Assembly (NCBI GenBank): GCA_900759475.1
Contig: CAAEVK010000034.1
Span: 1 to 64,000, forward strand
Direction: 5' to 3'
Source: Clostridia bacterium
Lineage (GTDB): Bacteria > Bacillota > Clostridia > TANB77 > CAG-508
Length of the DNA stretch: 64,000 nt
Positions 26,645 through 36,394 of the stretch are shown piece after piece. Position 1 is the first letter of the stretch. The number at the start of each line of letters is the position of its first letter. The notes below the pieces were generated by a model. That model ran no database searches. It was not told the origin of the DNA and saw only the letters and a program-made list of their open reading frames with translations. The position numbers and the translations under genes were made by a program.

Positions 26645-27727
26645 ATGGGGAATAGTGGAAGTGATAAGCCGGAAAAACCTTGTAACAGAAGAGAGAATCA
26701 TTTAATTAGTATCGGAAGAAAAAGAAATTTTGGATATTTAATAATAGGAATGTTATTAATAATTATTTTAGTTTCGAATTTAATAATTGCATTATGGTTT
26801 AATAATAAATTAAATAAAATAAATGGAAACATACAAAGTAAAATATCATTGATCGATGATGATAAAAAATTTTTTGATTATGAAGGTTTAAGGGATTATC
26901 AAGAAAACTATGATTCAACAAAACAATATTTTAGTTATACAAAACAAGACTTGCAAAAACAAGATACTGTTTTAAAAGATGATAATGGAATTGCATTAAC
27001 TAAATATAAAGATGAAAGTAGATATAATCCAGTTACAATATCGCAATATGGTTTAAAGCAATATAGTAATTACATAGAAACTGGAGACAATCAATATTAT
27101 GACAAAGCAAAAATTCAAGCAGATTATTTAATTAATGTTCAAGATAAAGAAACGGGTAAATTTTATTATGATTATGACTTTAAGGTAAGTGGAACAAATC
27201 AAACTTTAAAAGCTCCGTGGTCTTCTGCAATGGCACAGGGACAAGTTATATCTTTACTTGTAAGAATTTATTCTGTTAGTGGTGATGAAAAGTATATAGA
27301 AGCATCTAAATTAGCAATGAAACCACTTACAATATCTGTACAAGATGGAGGATTAAAAGCAGATTTCTTTGGATATGATTACTATGAAGAATATCCAACA
27401 ATACCTGAATCATACACATTAAATGGATTTATGTTTACATTAATAGGATTATATGACTTATACAATGTAACTGGTGATACACAAGCCCAAGAATTATATA
27501 ATAAAGGGATAGAAACATTAGAATATTGCTTACCTTTTTATGATAGTACAGGAATTAGTTTATATCACCTAGCACATTTAACAGATAGGAATTTGCCACT
27601 ACATTATTCAGAAAGCTATCACACAATTCATATAATACAACTAAAGACTCTTGATCAAATTGAAGATAATTCTACATTTAAATATTATATAAATAGATGG
27701 GAAGGTTATGTAAAGGAGAACTCATAA
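26645..27727 (+). CDS. Membrane-anchored D-glucuronyl C5-epimerase-like protein
   Basis: 360 residues. One transmembrane segment at about 30-52 (FGYLIIGMLLIIILVSNLII), then an extracytoplasmic domain resembling the C-terminal (alpha/alpha) part of D-glucuronyl C5-epimerase (PF06662): NPVTISQYGLKQYSNY, LKAPWSSAMAQGQVISLL, YTLNGFMFTLIGLYDLY and a final SLYHLAHLTDRN, HYSESYHTIHIIQL. In the eukaryotic enzyme this converts glucuronate to iduronate within heparan chains. Here it may epimerise a uronic acid in the exported polysaccharide; this is inferred from domain and context. Stop overlaps the next start by one base. Confidence 0.8.
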   Translation: MGNSGSDKPEKPCNRRENHLISIGRKRNFGYLIIGMLLIIILVSNLIIALWFNNKLNKINGNIQSKISLIDDDKKFFDYEGLRDYQENYDSTKQYFSYTKQDLQKQDTVLKDDNGIALTKYKDESRYNPVTISQYGLKQYSNYIETGDNQYYDKAKIQADYLINVQDKETGKFYYDYDFKVSGTNQTLKAPWSSAMAQGQVISLLVRIYSVSGDEKYIEASKLAMKPLTISVQDGGLKADFFGYDYYEEYPTIPESYTLNGFMFTLIGLYDLYNVTGDTQAQELYNKGIETLEYCLPFYDSTGISLYHLAHLTDRNLPLHYSESYHTIHIIQLKTLDQIEDNSTFKYYINRWEGYVKENS

Positions 27728-28830
27728 TGAAAATTATAATGGTTTTAACAAATGGTTTTTTTCCAGATTTAAGGGTATACAAAGAAGCAAAATATTTATC
27801 TAAAAATGGACATGATGTAGAAATTCTGTGTTGGGATAGAGATGGAAGATATAAAGAGAAACCAGTAGAACAAATTGAAAAAATAAAAATTATACGTTTT
27901 TGTGGAAATGAAAAATATGGTAGTGGATTAAAACAGATTTCTGGACTGATGAAATTTAAAAATGAATGTAAAAAATATTTGAAAAATGAACAAATAAATT
28001 ATGATTACATTCACTGCCATGACTTGGATGGAATGGTTGTTGGATGGTTAATACATAAACATGGAGATAAAATAGTATTTGACATGCATGAATATTATAA
28101 TTCTGGTAGTTATGCAAAAATTTATTTTATAGTAAAAAGACTTTTAAAATTTATGCAAAATAAAAGTTATAAAATAATTCATGTTAATGAAAAACAAATA
28201 GAAGCGATTTCTCCAAAAAACAAAGATAAATTAGTATACCTACCTAATTATCCTGAAGCAGAAAAATTTGAAAGCGTAAAACATATTCCATCAAACAAAC
28301 TCAGAATTATGTATGCAGGATATGTAAGATATTTAGTACCATTAACTAATTTAATAAATGCAACCAAAGATATGGAGAATGTAAAGGTCTCAATTCACGG
28401 TACAGGAACGTGCTGGGATAATATAAAAAAAATGGAAGAGTTTAGTAAAAACTTAGAAGTTACAGGTGAATTTAAACATGAAGAAATTAATAAATTTTAT
28501 TCTGAATCAGATATTATTTATGTAGTATATAACAAAGGAAACAAAAATGATGAAACAGCTTTACCAACTAAGTTTTTTGAGTCTATTATCAGCGGAGTAC
28601 CTCTTATAGTTTCTAAAGACTCTTTAATGGAGAAAACAGTAGAAAAATATGATATTGGCTTTAGTGTAGATGGAACTAATGAAGAAAATATAAAAAAATT
28701 AATAGAAAGCATACAAAATAATAGAGAAATCTTAGAGCAAAAAAAGAGAAATATTGAAAAAATAAAAAATAAATTTATTTGGGAAGATGTAGTAAAAAAT
28801 TTAGATAAAATATATGGGAGAAATAATTAA
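27727..28830 (+). CDS. Glycosyltransferase, GT4 family
   Basis: 367 residues. Begins KIIMVLTNGFFPDLRVYKEA and has YIHCHDLDGMVVGWL, VFDMHEYYNSGSYAK, VYLPNYPEAEKF, IMYAGYVRYLVPL and the late YNKGNKNDETALPTKFFES segment (conserved C-terminal donor-binding region). The open frame extends back to 27697, but the start at 27727 is preferred: AAGGAGAAC lies just upstream. It is clearly paralogous to the next gene, sharing the layout and many motifs. Likely adds a residue of the repeat unit. Confidence 0.87.
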   Translation: MKIIMVLTNGFFPDLRVYKEAKYLSKNGHDVEILCWDRDGRYKEKPVEQIEKIKIIRFCGNEKYGSGLKQISGLMKFKNECKKYLKNEQINYDYIHCHDLDGMVVGWLIHKHGDKIVFDMHEYYNSGSYAKIYFIVKRLLKFMQNKSYKIIHVNEKQIEAISPKNKDKLVYLPNYPEAEKFESVKHIPSNKLRIMYAGYVRYLVPLTNLINATKDMENVKVSIHGTGTCWDNIKKMEEFSKNLEVTGEFKHEEINKFYSESDIIYVVYNKGNKNDETALPTKFFESIISGVPLIVSKDSLMEKTVEKYDIGFSVDGTNEENIKKLIESIQNNREILEQKKRNIEKIKNKFIWEDVVKNLDKIYGRNN

Positions 28831-29954
28831 TGAAAAATGTAAAAATGTTGTTGGCAAATGGATTTGCTCCAGATATAAGAGTATATAAAGAGGCGAAATA
28901 TTTAAATGAACAGGGATGCAATGTAGAAATAATGTGCATAGACTTAAAAAATGATTATAAAGATAAACCAGAAGAGATATATAATGGAATAAAAATTAAA
29001 AGATTTTATCCAAGAACAGAAAAGACAACAGAAAAGATAAACAATAATAAAATTATAGGAAAATTAAAATACTTTATATATTTTTTTTGGCTACTTAAAT
29101 TTATAAAAGAATGTAAGAAGTATGTGAAAAATGAAGATTTTGAAATTTTACATTGTCATGATTTAACAATGGCTTTCTGCGGAGTAGTTTTTTTTAGAAA
29201 TAAAAAAATAGTATTTGATATGCATGAATATTATTCAAACAAAAAAAATAAGTTTTTAAACTGGATAATAGATAAGATTGTAAAATATACTCAAAAAAGA
29301 GCAACATGGATTGTACATGTAAATAACTTTCAAGTAAAAGATGTAAAACAAAGAGAAAAACTTGTATTTATACCTAATTATCCTCAAAAGGAAAAATTTA
29401 AAAATTTTAATAGAGTAAAATCTGATAAGTTTAGGATAAGTTATACAGGTTATGTAAGACATTATATACCACTACTAAATTTAATAAAAGCAGCAAACGG
29501 GCTAGAAAATATAGAAGTTTCTATTAATGGTTCAGGAGATGCGTATGAGAAACTAAAAAAAGAAGAAGGAAAGCTTAAAAATTTTGTGCTAACAGGTTCA
29601 TATAATCATGATGATATTGCCAAATTTTATGAAAATTCAGACATGCTATATGTAGTATATAATAAAGGAAATAAAAACGACAAAACAGCATTTCCAACAA
29701 AATTTTATGAAGCAATGATCACTAATACTCCTGTTATAGTTTCTAAAAATACTGATATGGGAGATTATGTGGAAAAGAATGATATAGGTATTACGGTTGA
29801 TGGTACAGATTATTTAGATATAAAAGCCAAATTAGAGCCAATTGTTAATAATAAGGAGATATTAAAACAGAAAAGTGAAAATATAAATAAAATTTCATCA
29901 AAATTTATATGGGAAAATATTGTAAGAAATTTAGACAAAATATATAATAGTTAA
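28830..29954 (+). CDS. Glycosyltransferase, GT4 family (tandem paralogue)
   Basis: 374 residues. Same architecture as the preceding gene: MLLANGFAPDIRVYKEAKYL, ILHCHDLTMAFCGV, VFDMHEYYSNKK, FIPNYPQKEKFKNF, ISYTGYVRHYIPLL and VVYNKGNKNDKTAFPTKFYE. The last base of the upstream stop codon is the first base of this ATG. The pair probably arose by duplication and now may add two similar sugars in succession. Donor specificities are not visible. Confidence 0.87.
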   Translation: MKNVKMLLANGFAPDIRVYKEAKYLNEQGCNVEIMCIDLKNDYKDKPEEIYNGIKIKRFYPRTEKTTEKINNNKIIGKLKYFIYFFWLLKFIKECKKYVKNEDFEILHCHDLTMAFCGVVFFRNKKIVFDMHEYYSNKKNKFLNWIIDKIVKYTQKRATWIVHVNNFQVKDVKQREKLVFIPNYPQKEKFKNFNRVKSDKFRISYTGYVRHYIPLLNLIKAANGLENIEVSINGSGDAYEKLKKEEGKLKNFVLTGSYNHDDIAKFYENSDMLYVVYNKGNKNDKTAFPTKFYEAMITNTPVIVSKNTDMGDYVEKNDIGITVDGTDYLDIKAKLEPIVNNKEILKQKSENINKISSKFIWENIVRNLDKIYNS

Positions 29955-29967
29955 TATAGGAGAAAAG

Positions 29968-31395
29968 ATGAAAGAAAAAATAAAGAACAAAACAAAGATA
30001 TTATTTAATAAAATAGATAATTGTAAATATTTTGGATTTATTGGAATTATATTGTATAAAATTATACTAGATTTTGCATATATGGTGTTTATACAACCAT
30101 ATGTAAAAGAATGGTATAAAATTGATTTTAATATATATAAATTTATTTTAGGTTATATATTAGTTATTTTGTTATATGTAATAATTAATAGATTAAATGG
30201 CAAATTAAGTAAATTCATGGTGAAACTTCTATTTTGTCTGATGTTTATCCCGATTTCGACAATATATGCTGGAAAAAATTTTTCAACAATAAATTTTTTA
30301 TTATTTTTTATGGAGTTTATTATTATAATATTCACTATAAAAATACTTGAGTACATGGAAGAAAAAAAGAAAAAAAATAGAATAGTAAATGATGATGGAA
30401 AAACCAAAGACAACAAGTTTATTAAAATAACAACAAAAGTTATATATTATGGTTTTATAATAAATACAATATTTGTTTTACTTGCATGCTCTTATTATAA
30501 TGGATTACCTAGTTTAACAGCATTAAATTTAGAAGAAGTTTATGAAGTAAGAGAGTCTTTTTATTTACCAAAATTAATAAATTACTTATATAATTTTGAA
30601 ATTACATTTATATTAACATTTTTGATAGTTTTGTACATACATAAAAGATCTTATATCAAATTGACTCTATCTATTATTGCTTTGTTAGTTACATATTTAT
30701 ACAAGGGCGATAAAATGACACTTTTGTCATTATTTCTGGTTGTAGGAGTATATTTTATATTTAGATTATTTGAAAAACATAAGAAGTTAGACAAGATAGA
30801 TAATTATATTGCACCTGCTTTAGCAATAATGATAGTATTTTCTATATTAACATATAAAATATATAATATGTTTTATGCAGTATTAGTAAGTAGATTATTA
30901 ATAACTCCAGCTAATTTAAAGTTTTGGCATATGAATTTTTTTGCTCATAATCCTAAAATAGGGATAGTAGGAACCTTATTAAATGCAATAATAAAATTTC
31001 CAGATCCATATGCTGAAATACCATATCAGAATTTGATATCAGGGTTATATACTGGAAATTATGAAACATATGCAAATACAGGTTTTTTATCTGAGGGATT
31101 TGCAAGATTCGGATATATTGGGTTAATTATTTTGCCAATAATTCTAGGACTAATAATATATTTTATTAATAACAAAGGTTTAAAAAAAGGCGAACTATGT
31201 TTTATAGCTGGAATATCAATATATCCACTCATGAACTTGAATGATGGATATTTATTAGGTTCATTGATGTTTGGAGCAATACTTTTATTAGTTATTGTAG
31301 TACTATTTTTCGACACAAATTATGTTTGTGAAAACAAGAAAAATATAAGATTATTTAATAAAAGTAGAAATTTAGAAAATAAGGAGGAGTTGTAG
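29968..31395 (+). CDS. Oligosaccharide repeat-unit polymerase (Wzy-like)
   Basis: 475 residues with about 11-12 transmembrane helices and a large loop between about residues 320 and 390 (AHNPKIGIVGTLLN, FPDPYAEIPYQNLISGLYTG, ANTGFLSEGFARFGYIGL). Glycine-rich GFLSEGFARFGYIG before the last helices is typical of O-antigen/capsule polymerases. It would join repeat units on the outer face of the membrane. Lies between glycosyltransferases and a flippase, the usual Wzx/Wzy layout. Sequence divergence is large in this family, so the call rests on topology, motif and context. Confidence 0.78.
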   Translation: MKEKIKNKTKILFNKIDNCKYFGFIGIILYKIILDFAYMVFIQPYVKEWYKIDFNIYKFILGYILVILLYVIINRLNGKLSKFMVKLLFCLMFIPISTIYAGKNFSTINFLLFFMEFIIIIFTIKILEYMEEKKKKNRIVNDDGKTKDNKFIKITTKVIYYGFIINTIFVLLACSYYNGLPSLTALNLEEVYEVRESFYLPKLINYLYNFEITFILTFLIVLYIHKRSYIKLTLSIIALLVTYLYKGDKMTLLSLFLVVGVYFIFRLFEKHKKLDKIDNYIAPALAIMIVFSILTYKIYNMFYAVLVSRLLITPANLKFWHMNFFAHNPKIGIVGTLLNAIIKFPDPYAEIPYQNLISGLYTGNYETYANTGFLSEGFARFGYIGLIILPIILGLIIYFINNKGLKKGELCFIAGISIYPLMNLNDGYLLGSLMFGAILLLVIVVLFFDTNYVCENKKNIRLFNKSRNLENKEEL

Positions 31396-32495
31396 TGAAA
31401 AAGATAGTTACAATTATAGGAGCAAGACCACAATTTATAAAAGCAGCAATGGTATCAAGAGCATTAAATGGTAAATTTGATGAGGCTATTGTTCACACAG
31501 GTCAACATTATGACAAAAACATGTCAGATATTTTTTTTGAACAATTAAGCATACCAAAGCCTAAATATAATCTAGGTGTTGGATCAGGTTCACATGGAAA
31601 ACAAACAGGAGAAATGCTTATAAAAATAGAAGAAGTTTTATTAAATGAAAAACCAAATTATGTTATGGTATATGGAGACACGAATTCAACTGTTGCAGGT
31701 GCTTTAGCAGCATCAAAATTACTAATACCTATAATTCATGTAGAAGCAGGTCTTAGGTCATATAATATGAAAATGCCGGAAGAACAAAATAGAGTTTTAA
31801 CTGATCACATATCTAGTATATTAATATGTCCTACAGATGTGGCGGTAGAGAATTTAAAAAAAGAGGGAATTACAAATAATGTATTCAAAACAGGAGATGT
31901 TATGTGTGATTCTGTGCTATACTATTCTAACTTAGCTGATAGTAAATTTAAAGGAGAAAACCAGTTAGACTTAAAACCAATATATAATAAAAAAGATGTA
32001 AAAGAATGGTATTTAACAACAATACATAGAGCAGAAAATACAGTTGATGACAAAAACATTTCTAATATACTTGAAGTCTTTGAAAAATTAGACAAAATGG
32101 TAATTTTTCCAGTACACCCAAGAATTAGAAAAACAATAGATAGTTTAAATGAAAAGAATAAGTATAAAAACATATATTTTATAGAGCCAGTTGATTATTT
32201 GACTATGTTATATTTAACAAAAAATGCATGTAAAGTTGTAACAGATTCAGGAGGCTTACAAAAAGAATGTTACATTTTAAACACACCATGCATTACTATT
32301 AGAGAACAAACAGAATGGGTAGAAACATTAAAAGATGGATATAATGTATTATCTAGTCCAGATATTAATGAACTATATAATAAAATAGTTGATAGTAAAA
32401 TAGATAAAAGCAAAGAAAAAATAAATTACTATGGAGACGGAAATGCTGCTCAATTAATAGTAGAAATTATAGAAAAAACCAAAGTTATATTTTAA
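31395..32495 (+). CDS. UDP-N-acetyl sugar 2-epimerase (WecB/WbpI type)
   Basis: 366 residues. Start GTG at 31395, overlapping the previous stop by one base, ribosome site AAGGAGGAG. Motifs: IVTIIGARPQFIKAAM, VHTGQHYDKNMSDIFFEQL, VYGDTNSTVAGALAAS, HVEAGLRSYNMKMPEEQNR and the C-terminal TDSGGLQKECYILNTPC. It inverts C2 of UDP-GlcNAc or, as WbpI, of UDP-GlcNAc3NAcA to give the manno form. Since WbpA/B/E/D-type genes are in the same operon, the WbpI role is likely; WecB is the alternative. Confidence 0.9.
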   Translation: MKKIVTIIGARPQFIKAAMVSRALNGKFDEAIVHTGQHYDKNMSDIFFEQLSIPKPKYNLGVGSGSHGKQTGEMLIKIEEVLLNEKPNYVMVYGDTNSTVAGALAASKLLIPIIHVEAGLRSYNMKMPEEQNRVLTDHISSILICPTDVAVENLKKEGITNNVFKTGDVMCDSVLYYSNLADSKFKGENQLDLKPIYNKKDVKEWYLTTIHRAENTVDDKNISNILEVFEKLDKMVIFPVHPRIRKTIDSLNEKNKYKNIYFIEPVDYLTMLYLTKNACKVVTDSGGLQKECYILNTPCITIREQTEWVETLKDGYNVLSSPDINELYNKIVDSKIDKSKEKINYYGDGNAAQLIVEIIEKTKVIF

Positions 32496-32506
32496 GAAGG
32501 AATAAT

Positions 32507-34030
32507 ATGAAAAAATTTAAAACATCAGTTTTTATAGTAATGGTAGGAACATTACTTTCAAAAGTATTAGGCTTAATAAGAGAAGTATTATTAGCACAAA
32601 AATATGGTACAGGCTATATTAGTGATTCTTTTATATTATCACTAAACATACCTACTGTTATCATATCTGCGATAGCTACAGCTATTTTAACAAATTATAT
32701 ACCATTATATTCAAAAGCGGAAAAAGAGTCTGAGGAGAGAGCAGCAAAACTTAATGGTAATTTAATGATTATATTTCTTATAGTGTCAACAATTTTAATC
32801 ATGCTATTTATGTTATTCACTAAACCCATAGTGAAAATATTTGCAGTAGGATTTGATGATGAGGCGCTTGGATGCTTAGTTAATTTGTCAAAAATAACAA
32901 TATTCTGTATGTATTTTATTATAATGGCTCATATATTAAAGGGATATTTAGAATTTAAAGGAAAGTTCATAGGAACAGCGTTATATGGCATACTCCTAAA
33001 TATAGGAATGATATTAGGTATTGTCTTAAGTTCTGTAGAAAATTATCAAATATTGGGATTAGGAGTATTACTTGGTTATATTTTAGCATTTATTGCATTA
33101 TTTATAATAGCAAGACTTAATAAATTTAATGCAAAACTTAATTTTAATATCAAAGACAGCTATTTAAAAGAATTAGTAGTATTAACAATACCAATTTTAC
33201 TAAATGATGTCGTTTGGCAAATTAATGGTATAGTAGACAAATCTATTGCAAGTACAATAGGGGAAGGATACATATCTGCTATTAATTACTCACATTATAT
33301 TGTAGATATGATTACATCTGTTTTTGCTACATCTGTTGTAACTGTATTTTTCCCTAATGTAATAAAAACATTTAGAGACAATGGAATTAAAGCTGTAAAA
33401 CATAAAACAAATATAATATTGAAAACAATTATATTTGTATCAATACCTTGTACTGTATTAATTTCAGTATATTCTGAAGCAATTGTAAGATTATTATTCT
33501 TTAGAGGAGCTTTTGATGAAAATTCATTACACATAACAAGTGTAGCTGTTTCAATATATTCTTTAGCAATTGTTTTTGTTAGTATGAAAACTATTTTATT
33601 TAAAGTATTTTATGCATTGCAGGATACAAAAAGCCCAACTACATCGGCAATAATATCAATTTTATTGAACATTGTACTAAGTATTGCATTTGTAAAACCA
33701 TTTGGGTATAAAGGTATAATAATAGCTACAATTATATCTTCTATAGCATCAACTTTCCTATTAGTAAGGAAATTTAACATAAAACATGAAAAACTAATAG
33801 ATAAAGAATTATGGAAAAATATTATAAAAATTATTATAGCATCAGTTATAATGCTAGTTATTATACTTATAATTAATCAATTAACAACTAATATATTTAT
33901 TATTAACGAATTGATATCAAGTGTGGCAAAAGCAATTATAGGTGGAGTAATAGGAGGAATAGCATATTTAATAGTATTGTTCATAATGAAATTTGATTTT
34001 AAATTACGTAGCGGAGAAAGTACATTATGA
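32507..34030 (+). CDS. MurJ/MviN-family lipid-linked glycan flippase
   Basis: 507 residues, about 14 helices, of the MOP superfamily. MurJ hallmarks are VGTLLSKVLGLIREVLLAQK, SFILSLNIPTVI at the start, INGIVDKSIASTIGEGYISA in the middle and RLLFFRGAFDENSLHITS. MurJ flips lipid II; copies inside polysaccharide loci probably serve as the Wzx-type flippase for the repeat unit. Its stop TGA overlaps the start ATG of the next gene (ATGA). Whether it handles lipid II or the polysaccharide carrier cannot be told from sequence. Confidence 0.85.
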   Translation: MKKFKTSVFIVMVGTLLSKVLGLIREVLLAQKYGTGYISDSFILSLNIPTVIISAIATAILTNYIPLYSKAEKESEERAAKLNGNLMIIFLIVSTILIMLFMLFTKPIVKIFAVGFDDEALGCLVNLSKITIFCMYFIIMAHILKGYLEFKGKFIGTALYGILLNIGMILGIVLSSVENYQILGLGVLLGYILAFIALFIIARLNKFNAKLNFNIKDSYLKELVVLTIPILLNDVVWQINGIVDKSIASTIGEGYISAINYSHYIVDMITSVFATSVVTVFFPNVIKTFRDNGIKAVKHKTNIILKTIIFVSIPCTVLISVYSEAIVRLLFFRGAFDENSLHITSVAVSIYSLAIVFVSMKTILFKVFYALQDTKSPTTSAIISILLNIVLSIAFVKPFGYKGIIIATIISSIASTFLLVRKFNIKHEKLIDKELWKNIIKIIIASVIMLVIILIINQLTTNIFIINELISSVAKAIIGGVIGGIAYLIVLFIMKFDFKLRSGESTL

Positions 34031-35308
34031 AAATATTTGCCATATTAATAGTTTTAGTTATAGTTTTAAGTATATATGCACGGAACTAATAATACAGTTA
34101 ACAATGTGGATTTATGGAAAAATACTGTTTCAAAATATTTGGAATATGATTTGTGGGATGAGATTAATTGTTATGATGCAGGTCATGTATTATTAGTTCC
34201 TATGTATTATGCATTTACAGAAAATGACCAAGAAAAAATGGAAGATTTTCATGATTTATTTGAAAGATATGCAAATTATTTGAAAGAAGTGGAATATAAC
34301 TATAGATATTGGAATTTAAACCATATGCAATTTAATTTTTTAGCAAGTAATTATATTAATTTGTGTACAGAAACTAATTCAGTTAATAGAATAAGAAGTG
34401 AACTTTTAGATTACCTATATGATGAAGCATTTTTTGCTTGCCTATTAAAAAGAGAAAAATATAATATAGATCAAAATCCACAAAATGATTATTTATATGC
34501 AATGGAAAGGGACTATAAAGCTGGGAGACCTACAGCAGACTTATATCAATTTCATGTAACAATCTTATTTAATTTAAAAGAATTTAGTGACAATAATGAA
34601 TATGAATTAAGTGAAGAAAGAATAAATAAAATTAATCAGGCATTAGATATAATCAATAGAATATATGAAGAAGATGTAACTTTTATAGAAGGAGATAAAT
34701 GGCTATTAAATGTTGGAGATTTTGATGAATATAATGATTATGCTTATATGCATTATAATGACATTAAAACTGATATGCAACCTAAGAAACAAGAAAGTAC
34801 CACTTGGGATACATCACACTTTCATAGAATACCAGTATTTTTACAAATAATCAAAAAAGCTAACAAAGGAAATGAAGAGAAAGTCGAATATTATAACAGG
34901 CTAATAAAAGGTTTAAAAGAGCAGTTTATAGAAAATGTTTTAGTAAAACCTGATAAAGCTCATAATTATTATAGAACGACAAATTTCATGGATTCAAGAA
35001 ATGGAGTATATAGATACAATTATAAAACGCAAAAAGATGATGCATATCTTCCATATGAATTATCAGGAACAATGCTTATGGGATGGTGGGCATTTTTAGG
35101 AAATGACATGAATCAAATATATAAACAAATTTATGAGACATTTCCATTATCACAAAATGCAATTAAAACATATGTAGGACCAAATACTACTAGAGAAAGA
35201 AATAAATATGTACAGTGGCCAGATTACTTTGAAAATGGATTTGCCGAATTAAGTTGTTTTCTTGCTTCTAAATTAGATATAAAAACTGGATTTGACAACA
35301 AATTTTAG
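34027..35308 (+). CDS. Secreted or membrane-anchored helical protein with CGG +1 frameshift, function unknown
   Basis: 426 residues with the C of CGG 34081-34083 skipped after residue 18. The N terminus (KIFAILIVLVIVLSIYA) is a signal peptide or membrane anchor, and the shift site is right at its end; frame 0 reaches a stop two codons later. The rest is helical with many aromatic residues (NYRYWNLNHMQFNFLASNYI, LLNVGDFDEYNDYAYMHY, YELSGTMLMGWWAFLGND), reminiscent of (alpha/alpha)-toroid polysaccharide lyases or hydrolases, but I see no certain catalytic motif. Position after flippase and polymerase suggests it modifies or processes the polysaccharide. Without the shift the only start (34076) yields a protein lacking the signal. 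Confidence 0.75.
34081..34083 (+). other. In-frame CGG, inferred +1 shift to Gly (secreted protein)
   Basis: Frame 0 reads GCA CGG AAC TAA; skipping C gives GCA GGA ACT and links the signal peptide to the mature domain. Confidence 0.82.
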
Positions 35309-35319
35309 CTTTGATATAA
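35291..35319 (+). promoter_or_regulatory. Consensus sigma-A promoter for the LCP genes
   Basis: TTGACA (35291-35296), 17-base spacer, TATAAT (35314-35319). It overlaps the end of the preceding gene and lies 60 bases before the TTG start of the first LCP gene. Confidence 0.85.
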
Positions 35320-35378
35320 TTACATAAATTTTTTGTTATAATAAAAAGATTATGAATTGTAAATTTAGGAGGTTTAAA

Positions 35379-36386
35379 TTGTCACAACATAAGAAAAAAA
35401 GTAAAATATGGATATTAATAGTTATTAATATTATTTTAGTATTAATATTTTTTGGAGTATTGTCTGGTAGTTTTATAGCATCCAAACTATCCAATTTAAC
35501 ATTTAAATCACTAGATGAAGAAAATTTGGCTGTTAATGAAGAACTATTCGCGAAGGTATCAGATGATTTAAGTAAAAGTGAGTTTAATGCAATAAAAAAT
35601 ATTGTTTTATTTGGAATAGACACCATGAATCCAGAATACGAAGGAGATACAGGTAGAAGTGATAGTATTATTATTGTATCTATTAATCCTAAATATAAAA
35701 CCCTAAAAATGATTAGTATTCCGAGGGATACTTATGCAGAGATTGAAGATTATGGAAAAACAAAAATTAATCATGCTTATGAATATGGACAAGAACAATT
35801 GGCATTAAAAACAATTAATCAAAATTTTGGTTTGGATTTAACAGAATTTGTAACTATAGACTTTGCAGGATTAATTAATGTAATTAATGATATTGGAGGA
35901 GTTCAGTTAACTATAACAGAAGCAGAACGAGATTTTATTAACAATAATTCGAAATTTGCATATGGATTAACAAATACTAAAACAAAAAAAATATCTTCAG
36001 CTGGATTAGTTACTTTAGACGGAGAGCAGGCATTAACTCATTCAAGAAATAGAAAAGTAGGAGATGACTTTACAAGAGCTGGTCGCCAAAGACAAGTCCT
36101 AGAAGCTATTATGAATAAATTATCTAAAATGAGTATGGGCGAAATAAATGAACATATTGATGTATTCTTACAGCAAGTTACAACGAATATTAATATAATT
36201 GATTATATTGGTATTCTGACAGATGTGTTATTTAATAAAGATACATACCTAAATGGAATTATTTCTGCACAATGCCCTAGTAAAGATATTGCAACAGGGC
36301 AATATATTGGACCAACATACTATTTTATACCAAGCAGTATAGAAAAAATGCAAGAAGAGATGTTAGATTATTTATATAGAAAGTAG
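35379..36386 (+). CDS. LytR-CpsA-Psr (LCP) family glycopolymer ligase
   Basis: 335 residues. TTG start at 35379 is preferred over ATG 35352 since TAGGAGG (35367-35373) lies between them. One N-terminal membrane segment (ILIVINIILVLIFFGVLSG), then the LCP domain: NIVLFGIDTMNPE, GRSDSIIIVSINP, LKMISIPRDTYAEI, KINHAYEYGQEQLALKTI and LTHSRNRKVGDDFTRAGRQR with the catalytic arginines. LCP enzymes transfer undecaprenyl-linked glycopolymers to peptidoglycan. It lies at the end of the polysaccharide locus and probably attaches its product to the wall. The next gene is a close paralogue. Confidence 0.93.
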   Translation: MSQHKKKSKIWILIVINIILVLIFFGVLSGSFIASKLSNLTFKSLDEENLAVNEELFAKVSDDLSKSEFNAIKNIVLFGIDTMNPEYEGDTGRSDSIIIVSINPKYKTLKMISIPRDTYAEIEDYGKTKINHAYEYGQEQLALKTINQNFGLDLTEFVTIDFAGLINVINDIGGVQLTITEAERDFINNNSKFAYGLTNTKTKKISSAGLVTLDGEQALTHSRNRKVGDDFTRAGRQRQVLEAIMNKLSKMSMGEINEHIDVFLQQVTTNINIIDYIGILTDVLFNKDTYLNGIISAQCPSKDIATGQYIGPTYYFIPSSIEKMQEEMLDYLYRK

Positions 36387-36394
36387 GAATGTAG

